DNA from: Podarcis raffonei
Taxonomy: Eukaryota > Chordata > Lepidosauria > Squamata > Lacertidae
Length of the DNA stretch: 64,000 nt
Assembly: GCF_027172205.1 (NCBI RefSeq)
Contig: NC_070614.1
Span: 35,966,001 to 36,030,000 of the forward strand
Reading direction: 5' to 3'
Part shown: positions 44,234-60,069 of the stretch, piece after piece
Layout of the letters: every line of letters starts with the position of its first letter
Numbering within the stretch: the first letter of the stretch is position 1
Position numbers and translations under genes: made by a program
Notes under the pieces: model-generated
What the model saw: only the letters and a program-made list of their open reading frames with translations
Database searches by the model: none
Told to the model about the DNA's origin: nothing

Positions 44234-44263
44234 GCTCCGTTCAAGCACTGTTGAAGCAAGAGC
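44234..44263 (-). promoter_or_regulatory. FTL: Iron-responsive element (IRE) of FTL
   Basis: On the minus strand TTCAA-CAGTGC-TTGAA forms the upper stem and six-base loop. An unpaired C lies below the upper stem (GC before TTCAA), and a lower stem GCTC/GAGC closes it. This is the IRP1/IRP2 site that blocks translation when iron is low. It lies in the 5' UTR about 30 bases from the predicted cap, as the mechanism requires. Confidence 0.92.
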
Positions 44264-44320
44264 AAAGGAGCGAAGGCCAGGAAAAAGAGCGATCTGAGCT
44301 GGGTGCGCCCGAACAGGGGC

Positions 44321-44327
44321 TTTTATA
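44321..44327 (-). promoter_or_regulatory. FTL: FTL TATA box
   Basis: TATAAAA on the minus strand, predicting a start near 44296. The surrounding 250 bases are GC-rich. Confidence 0.75.
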
Positions 44328-46375
44328 GGCAGCCCGGGAGGCTCTTCCAGGGACCTCCCTCCGCGAGAAGCGCAAAGGCTCCGCCCCGTTTGCTCGCTGA
44401 TAGGGAAACAGCTGAGGCTTTCTGGCTTCAGCAAGGGGATTGAAAGAAGTCCGATTTTTAAAGGGGAGGGGGGAAAGTTCCACGGGTTCTCAACGATCTG
44501 CAGCCCTTGAAGGTGTTACCAAGGGACAAGGTGCCTTTGCGTTGCAATAAAATATTTACATGCAAAAAAGAAAATGTAATGCCCAGAGATACAGCTATAG
44601 GTGCAGTGCTTTTTTTCTTTAAACATGTTTAGGGGTACTCTCATTTGGACTCAAGAAAACCACCATTTTTATAGTTCAAATTGGGGGGGGGAGAAATACA
44701 GTAAATGGACTAAAGTATAAAGATTCACAAAATGTTTAGGGGTATGTGTATACCTGCGTCCCCCCAGGAAAAAAAGCACTGTATGTTAAATATGTGTGTG
44801 AAATATGTGTGTTAAAAAATCCTTTCCTGGCTCGGAAAGCAAATGCTACTGAATTTCTGTATGTGGGGCTTTCTCCCATCTACAGCATGTCTACCCAGAT
44901 GTAAAGTTCAGTGGGGTTTGCTCCTAGGTAAGTGTGTAGATAAAGTTTGCTACCTTAAGGAGTTTGCAGCTTTAAATTCCTTGTCTGCATTTTTACACCT
45001 GTTGTGGCCAAAATGGGATGACACAATAGGTGAACAGACTCCGCCTCAAGAAGCCCAGAGGAAGGCGCTGTGTTCTCAACTGCTGCAGGATCAGGCCCAT
45101 GGCTTTAGGGTGATCTCTGATCCTGTATTTGTGCTGGATGCACAAGTTGGCATGAGAAGCTTCAGCTGGTACCACTAGCCAAGACTGCCTCCTGATAAAA
45201 TCAGCTCTTGCCACAGTTATTTGTGCCACGGAGAGCTCCAGGTTAGACTGCTGTAAGTTGCTCTATACGGGGCTGCCTTGAAAAGCATTCAGAAACTTAC
45301 AACTTGTGTGAAATGTCACTTCCATTTTGTTGACAGGGGCTAGATGTTTTTGTTGGAATAGAAATGGATGCCAATCTGTGTCAAGGCTCAATTAAAAGGG
45401 CTGGTTTTAGCTTTTAAAGAGCTAAACAGGCCTTGACATTTTGTCTTCTTTCATATAGTCCTGTGCTTGGCACCTGGAATCTTGCTCCAAATCCCTCAAT
45501 TATATGAGGTATTGATGGGCGAGTCCTTTTCTGCGGTGGCCCCTCACCTTGAGAGAACAGTCAGGCCCTAAAACAATGGCATTTTTTAAGGCATTTGGTC
45601 AAAGCATGGCTGTTCAATAATGTGTTTGGATTAATGTCTCCTGGCCTTTTAAACAAAAGGGGTAGTTTAATGGTGTGATTTCTGTAATTTGATTAAGTTT
45701 AAAGTCAATGCTGCTTTGTAAGCTGCCTTGAGATCCCCTGGTGAAAAAAGCAGGCATCTATAGTTTGAATAAATTAATAAATAAGATGACTTGCCGCAAG
45801 CATTTCAATGAACCAAAGCTGAAGGTGGATTTTTTCTCATCCTAATGCAGTACTCTCTCCCCATTACACCAGATAGGTGATGGTGATAGGTTGAAACACC
45901 CCTCTTAATGGAAGAAAGGGGAGATGGGTCTCTTTTACAGTGAAGTCCTTTGCCCACATACTTGGGAGTAAGTCCAATTTAACTAAGTGGGACTGACTGC
46001 TGAGTAGATAGGATTGCATTTAAAAACAAAAACATACAATTCCTAACTGTTTCCCCTTCAGACAGATACACTGAGCCTTTGGGCAGAAGCACATTTCAAC
46101 AGACACAGCTTTCCGCTTCCTAGAGTCCCACAGTGGGGGGGGGGGGCAGGGGGGCAAGAGAAGCTGTACCTGTTGAATATCTCCTCTCTTTTTAAGGTAC
46201 AAAGGCAGGGAAGTGGGGGACAACAACCCTAGTTTAGAACATGACCTGCAGGGAAAGAAAAGTTTAAAAAGTAATGGGACTAGCAAGTGTGTTTGGGGAT
46301 GAAGCAGGTGGCCAGGATCAGACCTCTTGGGTTCTGTAAAAGAGGCCCATCAACCTATGGATTAGAGAGAAGCTA

Positions 46376-46737
46376 GGACACGGGTAGCGCTGTGGTCTAA
46401 ACCACAAAGCCTAGGGCTTGCCGATCAGAAGGTCGGCGGTTCGAATCCCCATGACGGGGTGAGCTCCCGTTGCTCGGTCCCTGCTCCTGCCAACCTAACA
46501 GTTCGAAAGCACGTCAAGTGCAAGTAGATAAATAGGTACCACTCCGGTGGGAAGGTAAACGGCGTTTCCGTGTGCTGCTCTGGTTCGCCGGAAGCAGCTT
46601 AGTCATGCTGTCCATATGACCCGGAAGCTGTCTGCAGACAAACGTGGGCTCCCTCGGCCTATAGAGCGAGATGAGCACGCAACCCCAGAGTCGTCCGTGA
46701 CTGGACCTAACAGTCATGGGTACCTTTATCTTTACCT
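46376..46737 (+). mobile_element. Sauria-type SINE
   Basis: A tRNA-like head (CGGGTAGCGCTGTGGTCTAA, B-box GGTTCGAATCCCC) is followed by CAAGTAGATAAATAGGTACC and CTGGTTCGCCGGAAGCAGCT. It ends GTACCTTTATCTTTACCT, the BovB-like ACCTTT tail. Confidence 0.8.
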
Positions 46738-46761
46738 AGGACTGTAAACACACCAGACATT

Positions 46762-46872
46762 TAAAGCACATTCTCCCCCCCCCACGAATAATCCTGGGAA
46801 CTGCAGTTTGCTAAGAGTGCTGGGAATTGGAGCTCTGTGAGGGGTAAGCTACAGTTCCCAGGGTTCTTTGGG
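46762..46872. mobile_element. Fold-back MITE (CTGGGAACTGCAGTTTG type)
   Basis: ATCCTGGGAACTGCAGTTTG pairs with AGCTACAGTTCCCAGGGTTC. Related copies lie at about 50118-50225, 59793-59870 and 60490-60565. Confidence 0.5.
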
Positions 46873-46917
46873 GGAAGCCAGGTGGATGTGGCCTAGGACA
46901 GCCAAGGTCTCTAGAGC

Positions 46918-46999
46918 TGGGGTAGGGAACCTCTGGTCCTCCAGATGTTGCAGAACTTTGTGTAGTTCAACAACATCTGGAGGGTCAACTGTTCCCTGC
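46918..46999. mobile_element. Fold-back MITE (CCAGATGTTG type)
   Basis: GGTCCTCCAGATGTTG pairs with CAACATCTGGAGGGTC. A short copy of the family at 13901. Confidence 0.5.
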
Positions 47000-48639
47000 A
47001 CCTTCTTTAGAGGGATAAATTCATGGGGGTTTTAAAAAAAGAATAAAACGCATCCCTATCCCCCCTTCTTCCCTCATGAACATGACTCAGCAGAAACACT
47101 TCCTCCAGAACACTGACGCAAGGGAGGGGGGAGAAAACTCAGGATGATTCAGCAAAAAAAGTGTCTTTCACTTCCCTTTCCTCCCCCCCCCCCTCCCTTT
47201 GTTATTGTTCTCAAGCTGGAGGCCTTGAGGCTGTTCTGTCTATCCACCGCTGCCCCCTGAAAATAACTAGCTAGCAATGTGTGGGATGCAGCAGCCAGGA
47301 GACAGAGATCTTGTAATTCCAGCAAAATGAGAATCCTCTTTCTCAGGCCCATTTGCCATGGAAGCTTCATGTTGTTGTTCGTGTTTCCAAAATATAAATT
47401 ATACGGGGTAGTTTTGAATCAATTGGGCACACGAGGCCCATACCATTTGTAGCAAAATATTAGGAAATTATCCCAAGCATTCCTGCTGAGATGACATGAC
47501 TGATAATTAGCTATCCACACATGCCTTAAAAACAACCCACCCTAAGCACAGATACAGAGATATCCCTTCAATTTCACACTGCATCCGTTTTTGGACATCG
47601 TGATCAAAACTGGTGGGCTGTATTCATTGTTCTACCCTAGTAGACCCATTGTAACAAAGAAACCTAAGTCATCTTAATGAACTTCAGTGAGTCTACTCTG
47701 GGTAGGAGTAGCACTGCCTGCAACGCTTGGCACACCCTTGTGTTCAGCTGTTTGCTTTTTGCAATATTTATCACAGGTGTTTTTGAAGAAGTCAGAATAC
47801 AACACTTGATGAGGACATACATTTTCTTGGATAGTTCTCTCTACAGCTTCTGTCAAACAAGGCTTTTCCGTCCATTCGAACCAACCCGGTCCTGGTTCTC
47901 TCTGCATCCCTACGAGGTGTCATCTTGGGTTCAGCTTCGTCATTGTCATGAAAACAAGTTGGAAGGGGAATGGGAAGTGGGGCGGACGTAAGGAGCTCAG
48001 CAGTGCAGTGCAGATCTTGCTGTTGGACATGACCCCATGACATGTTTAACTGCATGATGCTGGGAAACAGGGACCGAAACTGTATGAGGAAGCTGGGCAT
48101 GTGATGAGATGGGTCTTAAAACTGGCCTGAAGTGGGGTAGTAAGGGTGAAGGCCAGGGAGGATCTCGTATCTCTGTCTTGCTTCTCTATCTTTCTGTCAT
48201 AAGGAGTGCAGGATATGCAGAATTTCTGCAAAGGTCAGCTTTGTGGGGTGGCGGCACATGATAGCAGAATGCGTTGTGGTGACAAATAGCGAAAGAGGAA
48301 GCTTAGAAGCCAAAAGATCTCCAGTGAGAGAATTGTTATTTATCTAGTTTTTGCTTCAAACTGCTAAAGATGGTCTCCCCGTTCCCAAAAGTATCGCTAC
48401 AGATCTGGGGTAACGGAGTTTGAGGGTGAAAAGGCACCCATAACTACTAGAGTTAGTGACTGTTAGAAACCAATAAAGGGGTAGAATTTAGCTGATTTGG
48501 GAAGCATTGAATGGAAGTTTCCAGGCCAGTGGAAAAATACAGGATATGCTCCTTTTCCAGACCAGGGCCTCACCTGGGATAAAAGTCGCTAAGAATGACT
48601 AAAAAGTGCTTGAAGCAAGTCAATCACACATCAACAAAA

Positions 48640-49110
48640 AGGTGATGTCACATAGGAAAAATGTGTCCTTTTATAAAGCAGAGATCTGGAGGAACCGGGG
48701 GTGAGTGGACAGGCAGAAGGGGAGGTGTGTTTTGGGCAAGGTGTTCTGTGAACAAGAAGGAAGAAGTGGGGAGAAGTCTGTGGGGAGCAGATGCTATGAG
48801 GGCTGGCTGGAGACAAGCTGGGGCAGAGGCACAGACGTGGTGCTTAGAAAGCCTCTGAGTGCCATGCTCTTTCTGCTGTGAAGGACAATCCCTTCTTGAG
48901 ACGCAAGTGCTCTCAACTCTGCACTGCCTCCATCTGCACCCAGGTTGTAAATATGTGTCAATAAACCATTTTTCTTAAGGACACGACAGTCTTGACCACG
49001 TCTTGCTTCCCAATGGAAACACGAACCTGGGTGAGTGCCTGAGACTCCCTGGGATTTTGCTACTGCTTGGCAGAGATTTGGGGAGGACTGCAACCTTTGT
49101 AACATTATGG
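48640..49110 (+). mobile_element. Possible solo-LTR-like remnant
   Basis: AATAAA at 48960 is followed by a segment resembling the one after AATAAA at 52327 (both continue to a CTGGGTGAG motif and a CCTGGGAT motif). This LTR-like layout is shared by two dispersed copies. No internal genes are present. It is a fossil; the family is not identified. Confidence 0.3.
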
Positions 49111-49146
49111 TTTGGTAGATTCAGGTTGCTCTGACGCAGTCGAAAT

Positions 49147-49249
49147 AAAAGTCCAGTAGCACCTTAGGGACCAACTAAGTTTGTTCTAGGTATAAGCTTT
49201 CGGAAAGCTTATACCTAAAACAAACTTAGTTGGTCTCTAAGGTGCTACT
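49147..49249. repeat. Near-perfect palindrome, broken by a SINE
   Basis: The left arm AAAAGTCCAGTAGCACCTTA to GGTATAAGCTTTC is mirrored by GAAAGCTTATACC to AAGGTGCTACT. The last bases of the right arm (GGACTTTTTTT) lie beyond the SINE at 49618. Confidence 0.85.
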
Positions 49250-49606
49250 ATGGGACGCGGGTGGCGCTGTGGGTTAAACCACAGAGTCTAGGGCTTGCCG
49301 CTGAAGGTTGGTGGTTCAAATCCCCATGGCGGAGTGAGCTCCCGCTGCTTGGTCCCTGCTCCTGCCCACCTAGCAGTTCAAAAGCACGTCAAAGTGCAAG
49401 TAGATAAATAGGTACCGCTCCGGCGGGAAGGTAAACGGCATTTCTGTGCGCTGCTCTGGTTCGCCAGAAGCGGCTTAGTCATGCTGGCCACATGAACCGG
49501 AAGCTGTACGCTGGCTCCCTCGGCCAATAAAGCGAGATGAGCGCCGCAACCCCAGAGTCAGCCACGACTGGACCTAATGGTCAGGGGTCCCTTTACCTTT
49601 ACCTTT
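49250..49606 (+). mobile_element. Sauria-type SINE with 11-bp target duplication
   Basis: The head GGGACGCGGGTGGCGCTGTG, B-box GGTTCAAATCCCC and tail CCCTTTACCTTTACCTTT are all present. The 11 bases AAGGTGCTACT flank both sides (49239-49249 and 49607-49617). It inserted into a pre-existing palindrome. Confidence 0.9.
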
Positions 49607-50610
49607 AAGGTGCTACTGGACTTTTTTTAAAAAAAAAATTATTATGGTTTGTTGTTCATCTCCCTCGTTCCTGACAAAATACATCAAGACAGAAAGTGCA
49701 GCAAAACAATCCAAATAAGCAACCATTTGTTATGTTATAATAAAACAGTGTTTGTATTTTATACATAAGAAGACGTTCCTGAATGCTGTCTGTCCCCGTC
49801 CCCACCAACTTGGACAGTGTGAAGCTTGCTAAAGCAGGCAAAGAACAGGGGAAGTCTCACACACTTGTCTTATTTTCAGTCTTTGGTGGAAATTCCCCCA
49901 CAACCCTACCTGTGGTTATTTTGAGACTCCACCAGCATGATATTTGTCTCATCTGCACTCAGCTTGGCTTCCTCTGTGCTGGAAACCAACAAAGTAAAAT
50001 ATTCTGTTTAAAAAGTGTATGCTGAACTATACCTGGGATCCCCTTCACCAGCCCCTTCTCAGATTGGCCCTCCAGCAAAACCAGCTGCAAACCAAAAGGC
50101 TGTGTGTCCATTATCTCTCTGAAGCACATTCAAAGCACATTCTTCCCCTCAAAGAATTCTGGACACTGTAATTTACCCCTCACAGAGTTACAATTTCCAG
50201 CAACCCTGAACAAACTACGGTGCTAAATAGTTCTGTTTTTACAAGCCTTGTTCTCAAGGTAAGACTGTAGCTCGCTGGGTCTCCCAAATTGCTTCTTTTT
50301 TTAGTGACAATAGCTTAGATGTACATGTGTTTAACCTGCATCGTTTCCCCCATCAAAATCACTCCCCCCCCCACTGCAAATTAGAATTTTTATTATTCCA
50401 CTTATTGAAAAAAGGGAAGCAGCATTTTCAGGCATTGAATTCAATGGCAACTATGCTTCATGGCACTTACTTCCCCTATGATCTCCCCCAGCACCATATT
50501 TTAGATTGTAAGCCCCTTGGGCCAGAGACCTGCTCTCTTGTACACAACAAAGCTCCATGTGTATTGACAATGCTATTCAACAATCAATAAGAGTGATAAG
50601 ATCTTGCCAT

Positions 50611-50957
50611 CAGGCAAGGCCTCCTTCCACCTGCCTTGCCCCACCCTCCGGCCCTGGGTCTCCTCATAAGGAAGCTGGTCCTGGAGGAAGAACTGTGAGG
50701 GAAGAGACTCCATCAGGCAAGGCCTCCTTCCACCTGCCTTGCCCCACCCTCCGGCCCTGGGTCTCCTCATAAGGAAGCTGTGCCTGGAGGAAGAACTGTG
50801 AGGGGAGAGACTCCATCAGGCAAGGCCTCCTTCCACCTGCCTTGCTCCACCCTCCGGCCCTGGGTCTCCTCATAAGGAAGCTGTGCCTGGAGGAAGAACT
50901 GTGAGGGGAGAGACTCCATCAGGCAAGGCCTCCTTCCACCTGCCTTGCCCCACCCTC
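50611..50957. repeat. 103-bp tandem repeat, about 3.4 copies
   Basis: Units start with CAGGCAAGGCCTCCTTCCAC at 50611, 50714, 50817 and 50920 (the last partial). Copies are nearly identical. Each unit contains the inverted pair GGCAAGG/CCTTGCC. The period is not a multiple of three. Confidence 0.95.
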
Positions 50958-51272
50958 TGCTTCTCAATGTGTATTGTATTGTTTTATGTACTGTGGCTTG
51001 CTGTTGTTTTATTGATTATAGTTTAGATATTATTGTAACTGTTGAGTGGATTTCTGTTTAACTTTTGTATGTTGATATTATTTTATACTATTCTAATTGA
51101 TTGTTGAATGTTACTTTTTTGATGTAGGCTGCCTATTTTAAAGTTACGTTTTATAATCACATTTTTGTATTGCATTAGATTGTTATAAGATGTACATTTT
51201 TTGTTTCTTCAGCTTGTAAACCACCTTGAGTATTGTAAGATAGAAAGGCGGTATACAAATTTAAAATGATGA

Positions 51273-51790
51273 TGATGATGGTATCATTTGTACCCCACCC
51301 ATCTGAATGGGTTGCCCCAGCCACTCTGGGCAGCTTCCAGCAAATATAAAAGCATAACAAAACATCAAACATAAAAAACCTCCCTATACAGGGCTGTCGT
51401 CAGATGTCTTCTAAAAGTCGTATACAGTGGTACCTCGGGTTAAGAACTTAATTCGTTCCGGGGGTTTGTTCTTAACCTGAAACTGTTCTTAACCTGAGGT
51501 ACCACTTTAGCTAATGGGGCCTCCCGTTGCCGCTGCACAATTTCTGTTCTCATCCTGAAGCAAAGTTCTTAACCCGAGGTACTATTTCTGGGTTAGCGGA
51601 GTCTGTAACCTGGAGCGTCTGTAACCCGAGGTACCACTGTAGTTGTTTATCTGTTTGACATCTGACAGGAGGGCGTTTCACAGGGTAGGTTCCACTACCA
51701 AGAAGGCCCTATGCCTTGTTCCCTGTAATTTCATGTCTCGCAGTGAGGGAACCTCCAGAAGGCGCTTGGAGCTAGATAACATGGCAGGCA
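51273..51790 (-). mobile_element. L2/CR1-like LINE 3' end, interrupted by a MITE
   Basis: The reversed tail CCCCAGCCACTCTGGGCAGC near 51313 and body CACTACCAAGAAGGCCCTAT near 51690 match 35176-35657. It is split by the MITE at 51425-51639. A second LINE end with a GAT-repeat tail lies just to the left (about 50960-51280, plus). Confidence 0.55.
51425..51639. mobile_element. Tc1/mariner-like MITE inside a LINE
   Basis: TA-CAGTGGTACCTCGGGTTAAG at left and AACCCGAGGTACCACTG-TA at right, with long inverted ends. It has the same insertion point in the LINE as 22231-22448. Confidence 0.75.
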
Positions 51791-51954
51791 TCTCCCAAGC
51801 ACAGCACCTCTCCAGGCCTATATTTGGTCACCTGCCCTTGAATCCAACTCTGGCAGGTGTATATTTAATGGGCCCTGGAAGGGTGCCCATGTCATGAATT
51901 TTACAGGGGGATGGAAATCCATATTAACTGACTGTTGATAAGGGCAGCTGGTTT

Positions 51955-52445
51955 GCAGTGTTATGGGTTTGTGGGTGCCAGACCTCTAACCCCTATAATC
52001 CTATAAAGTGTTTTAAAATATAAATCAGGTTAGCTTCCTTATGAGGCGATTGCCTGGGTGAAGGGCCATTAAGAAAACAACGTAAAGGTGATGGGCCTTA
52101 AAAAGAGCAAAAGAGGGGGGATCTGTGCCAGATGGCAGGTGGGTGGGACCCCTCCTCCATCTCACAAATAGGGAGAAGGATAAAAGCCAGTTGAGATTTT
52201 GCTGTTATGTGAAAGAAGAAACAGGAAAAAAGCAGCAAGCAAAGGGTCAGAGAGCAATGCTTGATTTCTGCTGGAATAGCGTCGTAGGCTCAGGTTGTAC
52301 AGTGGTACCTCAGGTATATATGTGTAAATAAACCAAATATCATAAAGACATCACAGGCTCTGTTGTGTCACATTGTCCAAAAGCAAACCCAAACCCTGGG
52401 TGAGAGCTTGGAACCCTGGGATGTCGCAGCACTCAAGAGATTGGG
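51955..52445 (+). mobile_element. Possible solo-LTR-like remnant
   Basis: AATAAA at 52327 and the following segment resemble 48640-49110. A 16-base CAGTGGTACCTCAGGT at 52300 looks like a stray MITE end. It is a fossil with no internal genes; the family is not identified. Confidence 0.3.
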
Positions 52446-53024
52446 TTGGGGCACAACAACTCAAGCATTTACTTTGTGTTTGTTCATGGAGTTCAGCGAG
52501 TCTGTGTATCAATAACAGGAAGGAAAGTTCAGGGAAAACTGGCCGAGCTCTCCTTTTATTGATCAAAGTTCTTTGAGAAAATAAAATAAAAAGGGAGACT
52601 TTAGATTCACACACACCTTTACAGGCTGCGATGGAAGGATAACAAAGGGAGGAGGTGGGGAGACTGGCAGTTGTCCAAAGTGACAACAGAACGTTGTTCC
52701 TGAGCTGAAGGAGGCCACGAATACAATGCACGCTGCTCAAGGACTAATTCTAGGGACTATCTATATTGGTAAAAGTCCTGCTTTTTCTCACACTTGAGTT
52801 CTGTCTTGTGGTTGCAGGACTAAAGGCAAGGCCAGGTAGATAAGAGCAGGTCTGGTTCTTGCCCCAATGCAGCATTATCTTCCCCAGTAGGAGTGAATGG
52901 CAGCAATTAATTTATAAGGGAGTCTTCTTGGAATGGGCGCAGTTCCCTGTATCAGATCAGCCACCCATCACTCCTGCAGGAACTTGACAAGTTTGTCTTC
53001 CCTAGCAGCCACCCAGGGTCTCCT

Positions 53025-53137
53025 GGAGAGGCCTCTCACATCACTGGCTACCTGATCCTGGAGATGCCAGGGACAGTACTGGGGACCTTCTGCACTCAAA
53101 GCACGTGCTCTGCCACTAAGCCATGGCCCTCTCCCAA
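53025..53137 (-). mobile_element. tRNA-derived SINE remnant
   Basis: Inverted head: GCACGTGCTCTGCCACTAAG is the complement of the A-box region seen at 19404 and 61481. Confidence 0.5.
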
Positions 53138-54413
53138 GCACTGCTTTTTAAGGAGGCAGCAGCAGTAGCAGTGAAGACAAAACCTTCCCTAGGCCCCTTA
53201 CAATGGCTGGTCTGATGGGGACTGTTGTCCCATAAACTTTTTTTCTAGCTGGGCTCCCTCCCGTTATTTGAGTCACTGGGAGCGGGAGAGAAAGAGGATG
53301 ATTTAGGCAGTGGACTGCAGGGAGAAGACGTTAGCATCCCACAGCCTCCCTTTTTGCTATTTAAGAGAGATGCCACATTTTCTGCTAAGTGTTGGCAAAT
53401 CCAGTTTTAAAACCCATGCCTGATGCCCCTACATCCAAGTTTGCCCCTTACATCTGTGTCAGTGTGTGGAGGAATCAGTGTGTCAGTGGTATTTTGATTC
53501 TGATGGAAGCCAGTTATTTAACACACACACGGGAGGGGGGAACTTTCAATTTACGCAACTGTCCAAGAAAAGCCAACGTTGCTTTCAAGTTATGAGCTGC
53601 AGGAGGCTTCAGACGTAGGGTAAGAGGCTCTGCGGTTAGCAATAGCAAAGCCCTTATCTCTCAAGCACAGCTGTGGGTGGAGTGATTTGGGTATCTGTTA
53701 TTTTTAAGATAGTTTGCCTCTGCTCCTCCATACAAGCAAGAAAGCCAAGCTCCACTTCAAAGGTATTTGCAGTTGCTTGAATTTGCAGTCTTGGGCAATA
53801 ATGAGGATGTAAGATAAGTACAGTTTGCCTCTTTGTAAACAAAACGTAAGTACAGGCTGTTCTGCTTGCAATATCCCAGAAAGGCACTTGGAGAAACTCA
53901 GAAATAAGATCCTGCACAGGTAAGGTTGATGCCTAACCAACTAGTTCAGCAGTATAACATTTTTATAAATGATTTCACTGATTCGTGTGCTTGGCCTATA
54001 GTCCTTTTATGGTATATTATTATTATTATTAGAATCCTCTTTTAACTTATTTGGGAGTTGCTTCTCAGGCTTTCTTCTGAAGAGACCTACACACCATGGG
54101 GATGGGGGAACCTGTAGTCCTCCACATGTTGCTGGACTACAACTCCCATTGCCCTTGACCATTGGCCCCCGTGGCTGGGGATGACATGGGAGATGGGAGT
54201 CAATGACATGGGAGATGGGAGATTTGGAAGGCAGCAGTTTTCGCCACCATTGCTGGTACAAGATTGAAGTGCCCTGCTGTGGAAGGGGAGAGGAGCTTCC
54301 CCTCCCATTTCAGAGCAACGTGGAATTTAATCTAAGGTAGCCAAGGTGCAAATGGAAACAGGGCAGGTTTTAAATCCAAGTAAATTAATTAGGAACAAAA
54401 GTTTCCTACATTT

Positions 54414-54549
54414 CAGGGCTTCCAAACTTGGGTCTCCAGCTGTTTTTGGACTACAGTTCCCATCATCCCTGACCACTGGGTCCTGCTAGCTAGGAACGAT
54501 GGGAGTTGTAGTCCAAAGACAGCTGGAGACCCAAGTTTGGGAGATCCTG
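54414..54549. mobile_element. Complete palindromic MITE
   Basis: CAGGGCTTCCAAACTTGGGT at left and ACCCAAGTTTGGGAGATCCTG at right are inverted copies, and the inner arms (CAGCTGTTTTTGGACTAC) also pair. A shortened relative is at 13766-13888. Confidence 0.65.
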
Positions 54550-54807
54550 AACGAGGTGGCTCTCATGGTTCCTTCCAACTCTACAATTTTATGAGTTTTG
54601 GCCCTGGCTCCATCCGCCATCAGCATGTGGCCCCGGACAAATTATGCCCAAGGGAAAACGGCCCTTGAAAGGGGGGAAACAAGTTGATTGCCTAAGACAA
54701 GAGTGTTTGCCTTTCAGCAGTGACAATACCCCTTGTTTGGACATCGCAAACCTCCCCACTTAAAACCCCAGAAAAACCACAGGCGAGTTTAAACGGGTGA
54801 ACCCTTG

Positions 54808-54813
54808 TTTATT
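54808..54813 (-). terminator. Poly(A) signal of the heavy-type ferritin gene
   Basis: AATAAA on the minus strand, 137 bases after the stop, followed downstream by TGTGGTTTTT. Confidence 0.75.
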
Positions 54814-54949
54814 GGAAGCATGCCAACTGAGTTGTGGCAGGTACAGCCCCCCTTGAGTGGGGCCTGGCCAGAGTGACGGAGGTGGGTCTTGCTTCTGTGG
54901 GTTCACGGAAGGGGTATTGCGCTCTTGGGGACGAGGGAGGGAGAAGGAA

Positions 54950-59122
<4,173 letters not shown>

Positions 59123-59324
59123 GGCGGCGGGGCGTCGGCGAGGCGTCGGCGGGGGTCTCTCTTCGCTGGCTGGGCAGCTGCTGGCAGCTGGTCTCTCCGC
59201 GGGTCAACTCAAGCAAGGATAGCAGAAGAAGCAAAAGGGAGTCTCCTTTTTTTTTTTGGGGCTGTTTTGTTTGCTGAAGAGGGAAAAGAGAGGGGAAAAA
59301 GAAAAAGAGGCTGGTGGTGGAACC

Positions 59325-59356
59325 GGTTCCGTTCAAACACTGTTGAAGCAAGAACC
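59325..59356 (-). promoter_or_regulatory. IRE of the heavy-type ferritin gene
   Basis: On the minus strand TTCAA-CAGTGT-TTGAA forms the upper stem and loop, with the C bulge below it and lower stem GGTTC/GAACC. It differs from the FTL IRE in the last loop base and in the lower stem, where pairing is kept by paired changes. Confidence 0.93.
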
Positions 59357-59388
59357 GAGCTCTGCGGGGACAAAGGGATCGCGGGCGC

Positions 59389-59395
59389 TTTTATA
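59389..59395 (-). promoter_or_regulatory. TATA box of the heavy-type ferritin gene
   Basis: TATAAAA on the minus strand, predicting a start near 59364, so the IRE would begin almost at the cap. A minus-strand ATTGG (plus CCAAT at 59431-59435) and high GC lie upstream. Confidence 0.75.
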
Positions 59396-60069
59396 AGGCC
59401 GCCGGGCAGCGAGAGGGACGTGCGCAGCCACCAATGACCGGCCCTTCAGCGCACGCCGAGGCCGAGTGTTTGCGAAAGGCGGAGTCTGGGCAAAGGGGAA
59501 CCCAGGCGTCCGAGCGCGCGGCCCTCCCTCCTTCCCTGCCTGGCGCACGTGACGGGCTCGGCTTCTCCTCCGCCCAGTGGAGTAATGCACATTCTCCTCT
59601 AAAAGGGGGGTGGGGGTAGGGGTGGGGTGGAATACCATTGAGGGCAGAATTTAAAATTACCTATCCGAACGAACCACCCCCAAGGGAAAACCCCGTTTCC
59701 AACCCAATTCTTGTCCCACCATGTAGCCCCGGAAGACCCAGCAGTCCTGGCTTTCACTGCTTATAACTTACTCATCTTTCCTGGAGAAAAAACAGGCTGC
59801 ATACACACCACACGTTGAAAGCACTTGGGATGTCCCACAGAATCCTGGTGATAAAAGAATTAGGAACCCCAGGTGCTTATTTTTTATTTTAATCATGTTT
59901 TAATTTTAATTGCATTTAACTTTCAGATAGAATGTTTTAGGCTTGGGTTTTGTGTGTTCTGTATTTGTGACAATGTCCCTCCTTACAGCTGTATTCCATC
60001 TTTCCTTATCCAACCCCGATAGTGGTACAAATGGCAGAATGTTTTGCTAAGTCTATCATGAGTTAGCAA

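Larger units (their letters stand above)
44400..54790. other. Region between the two ferritin genes: repeats, no gene seen
   Basis: It contains two Sauria-type SINEs (46376, 49250), a 105-base palindrome (49147), a 103-bp tandem repeat (50611), a LINE end split by a MITE (51273-51790), fold-back MITEs (46762, 46918, 50118, 54096, 54414) and two possible LTR remnants (about 48640 and 51955). About 44500-46300 holds only a weak LINE tail near 45700-45785. No open frame shows a recognisable domain. Confidence 0.55.

Noticed and set aside
47674-48100. Overlapping minus-strand open frames with cysteine-rich stretches
   Set aside because: No splice context, no conserved domain, and no sign of a start region. 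Not enough to call a gene.
50611-50957. CRISPR-like array
   Set aside because: The 103-base units are direct tandem copies with no unique spacers, in a vertebrate genome.
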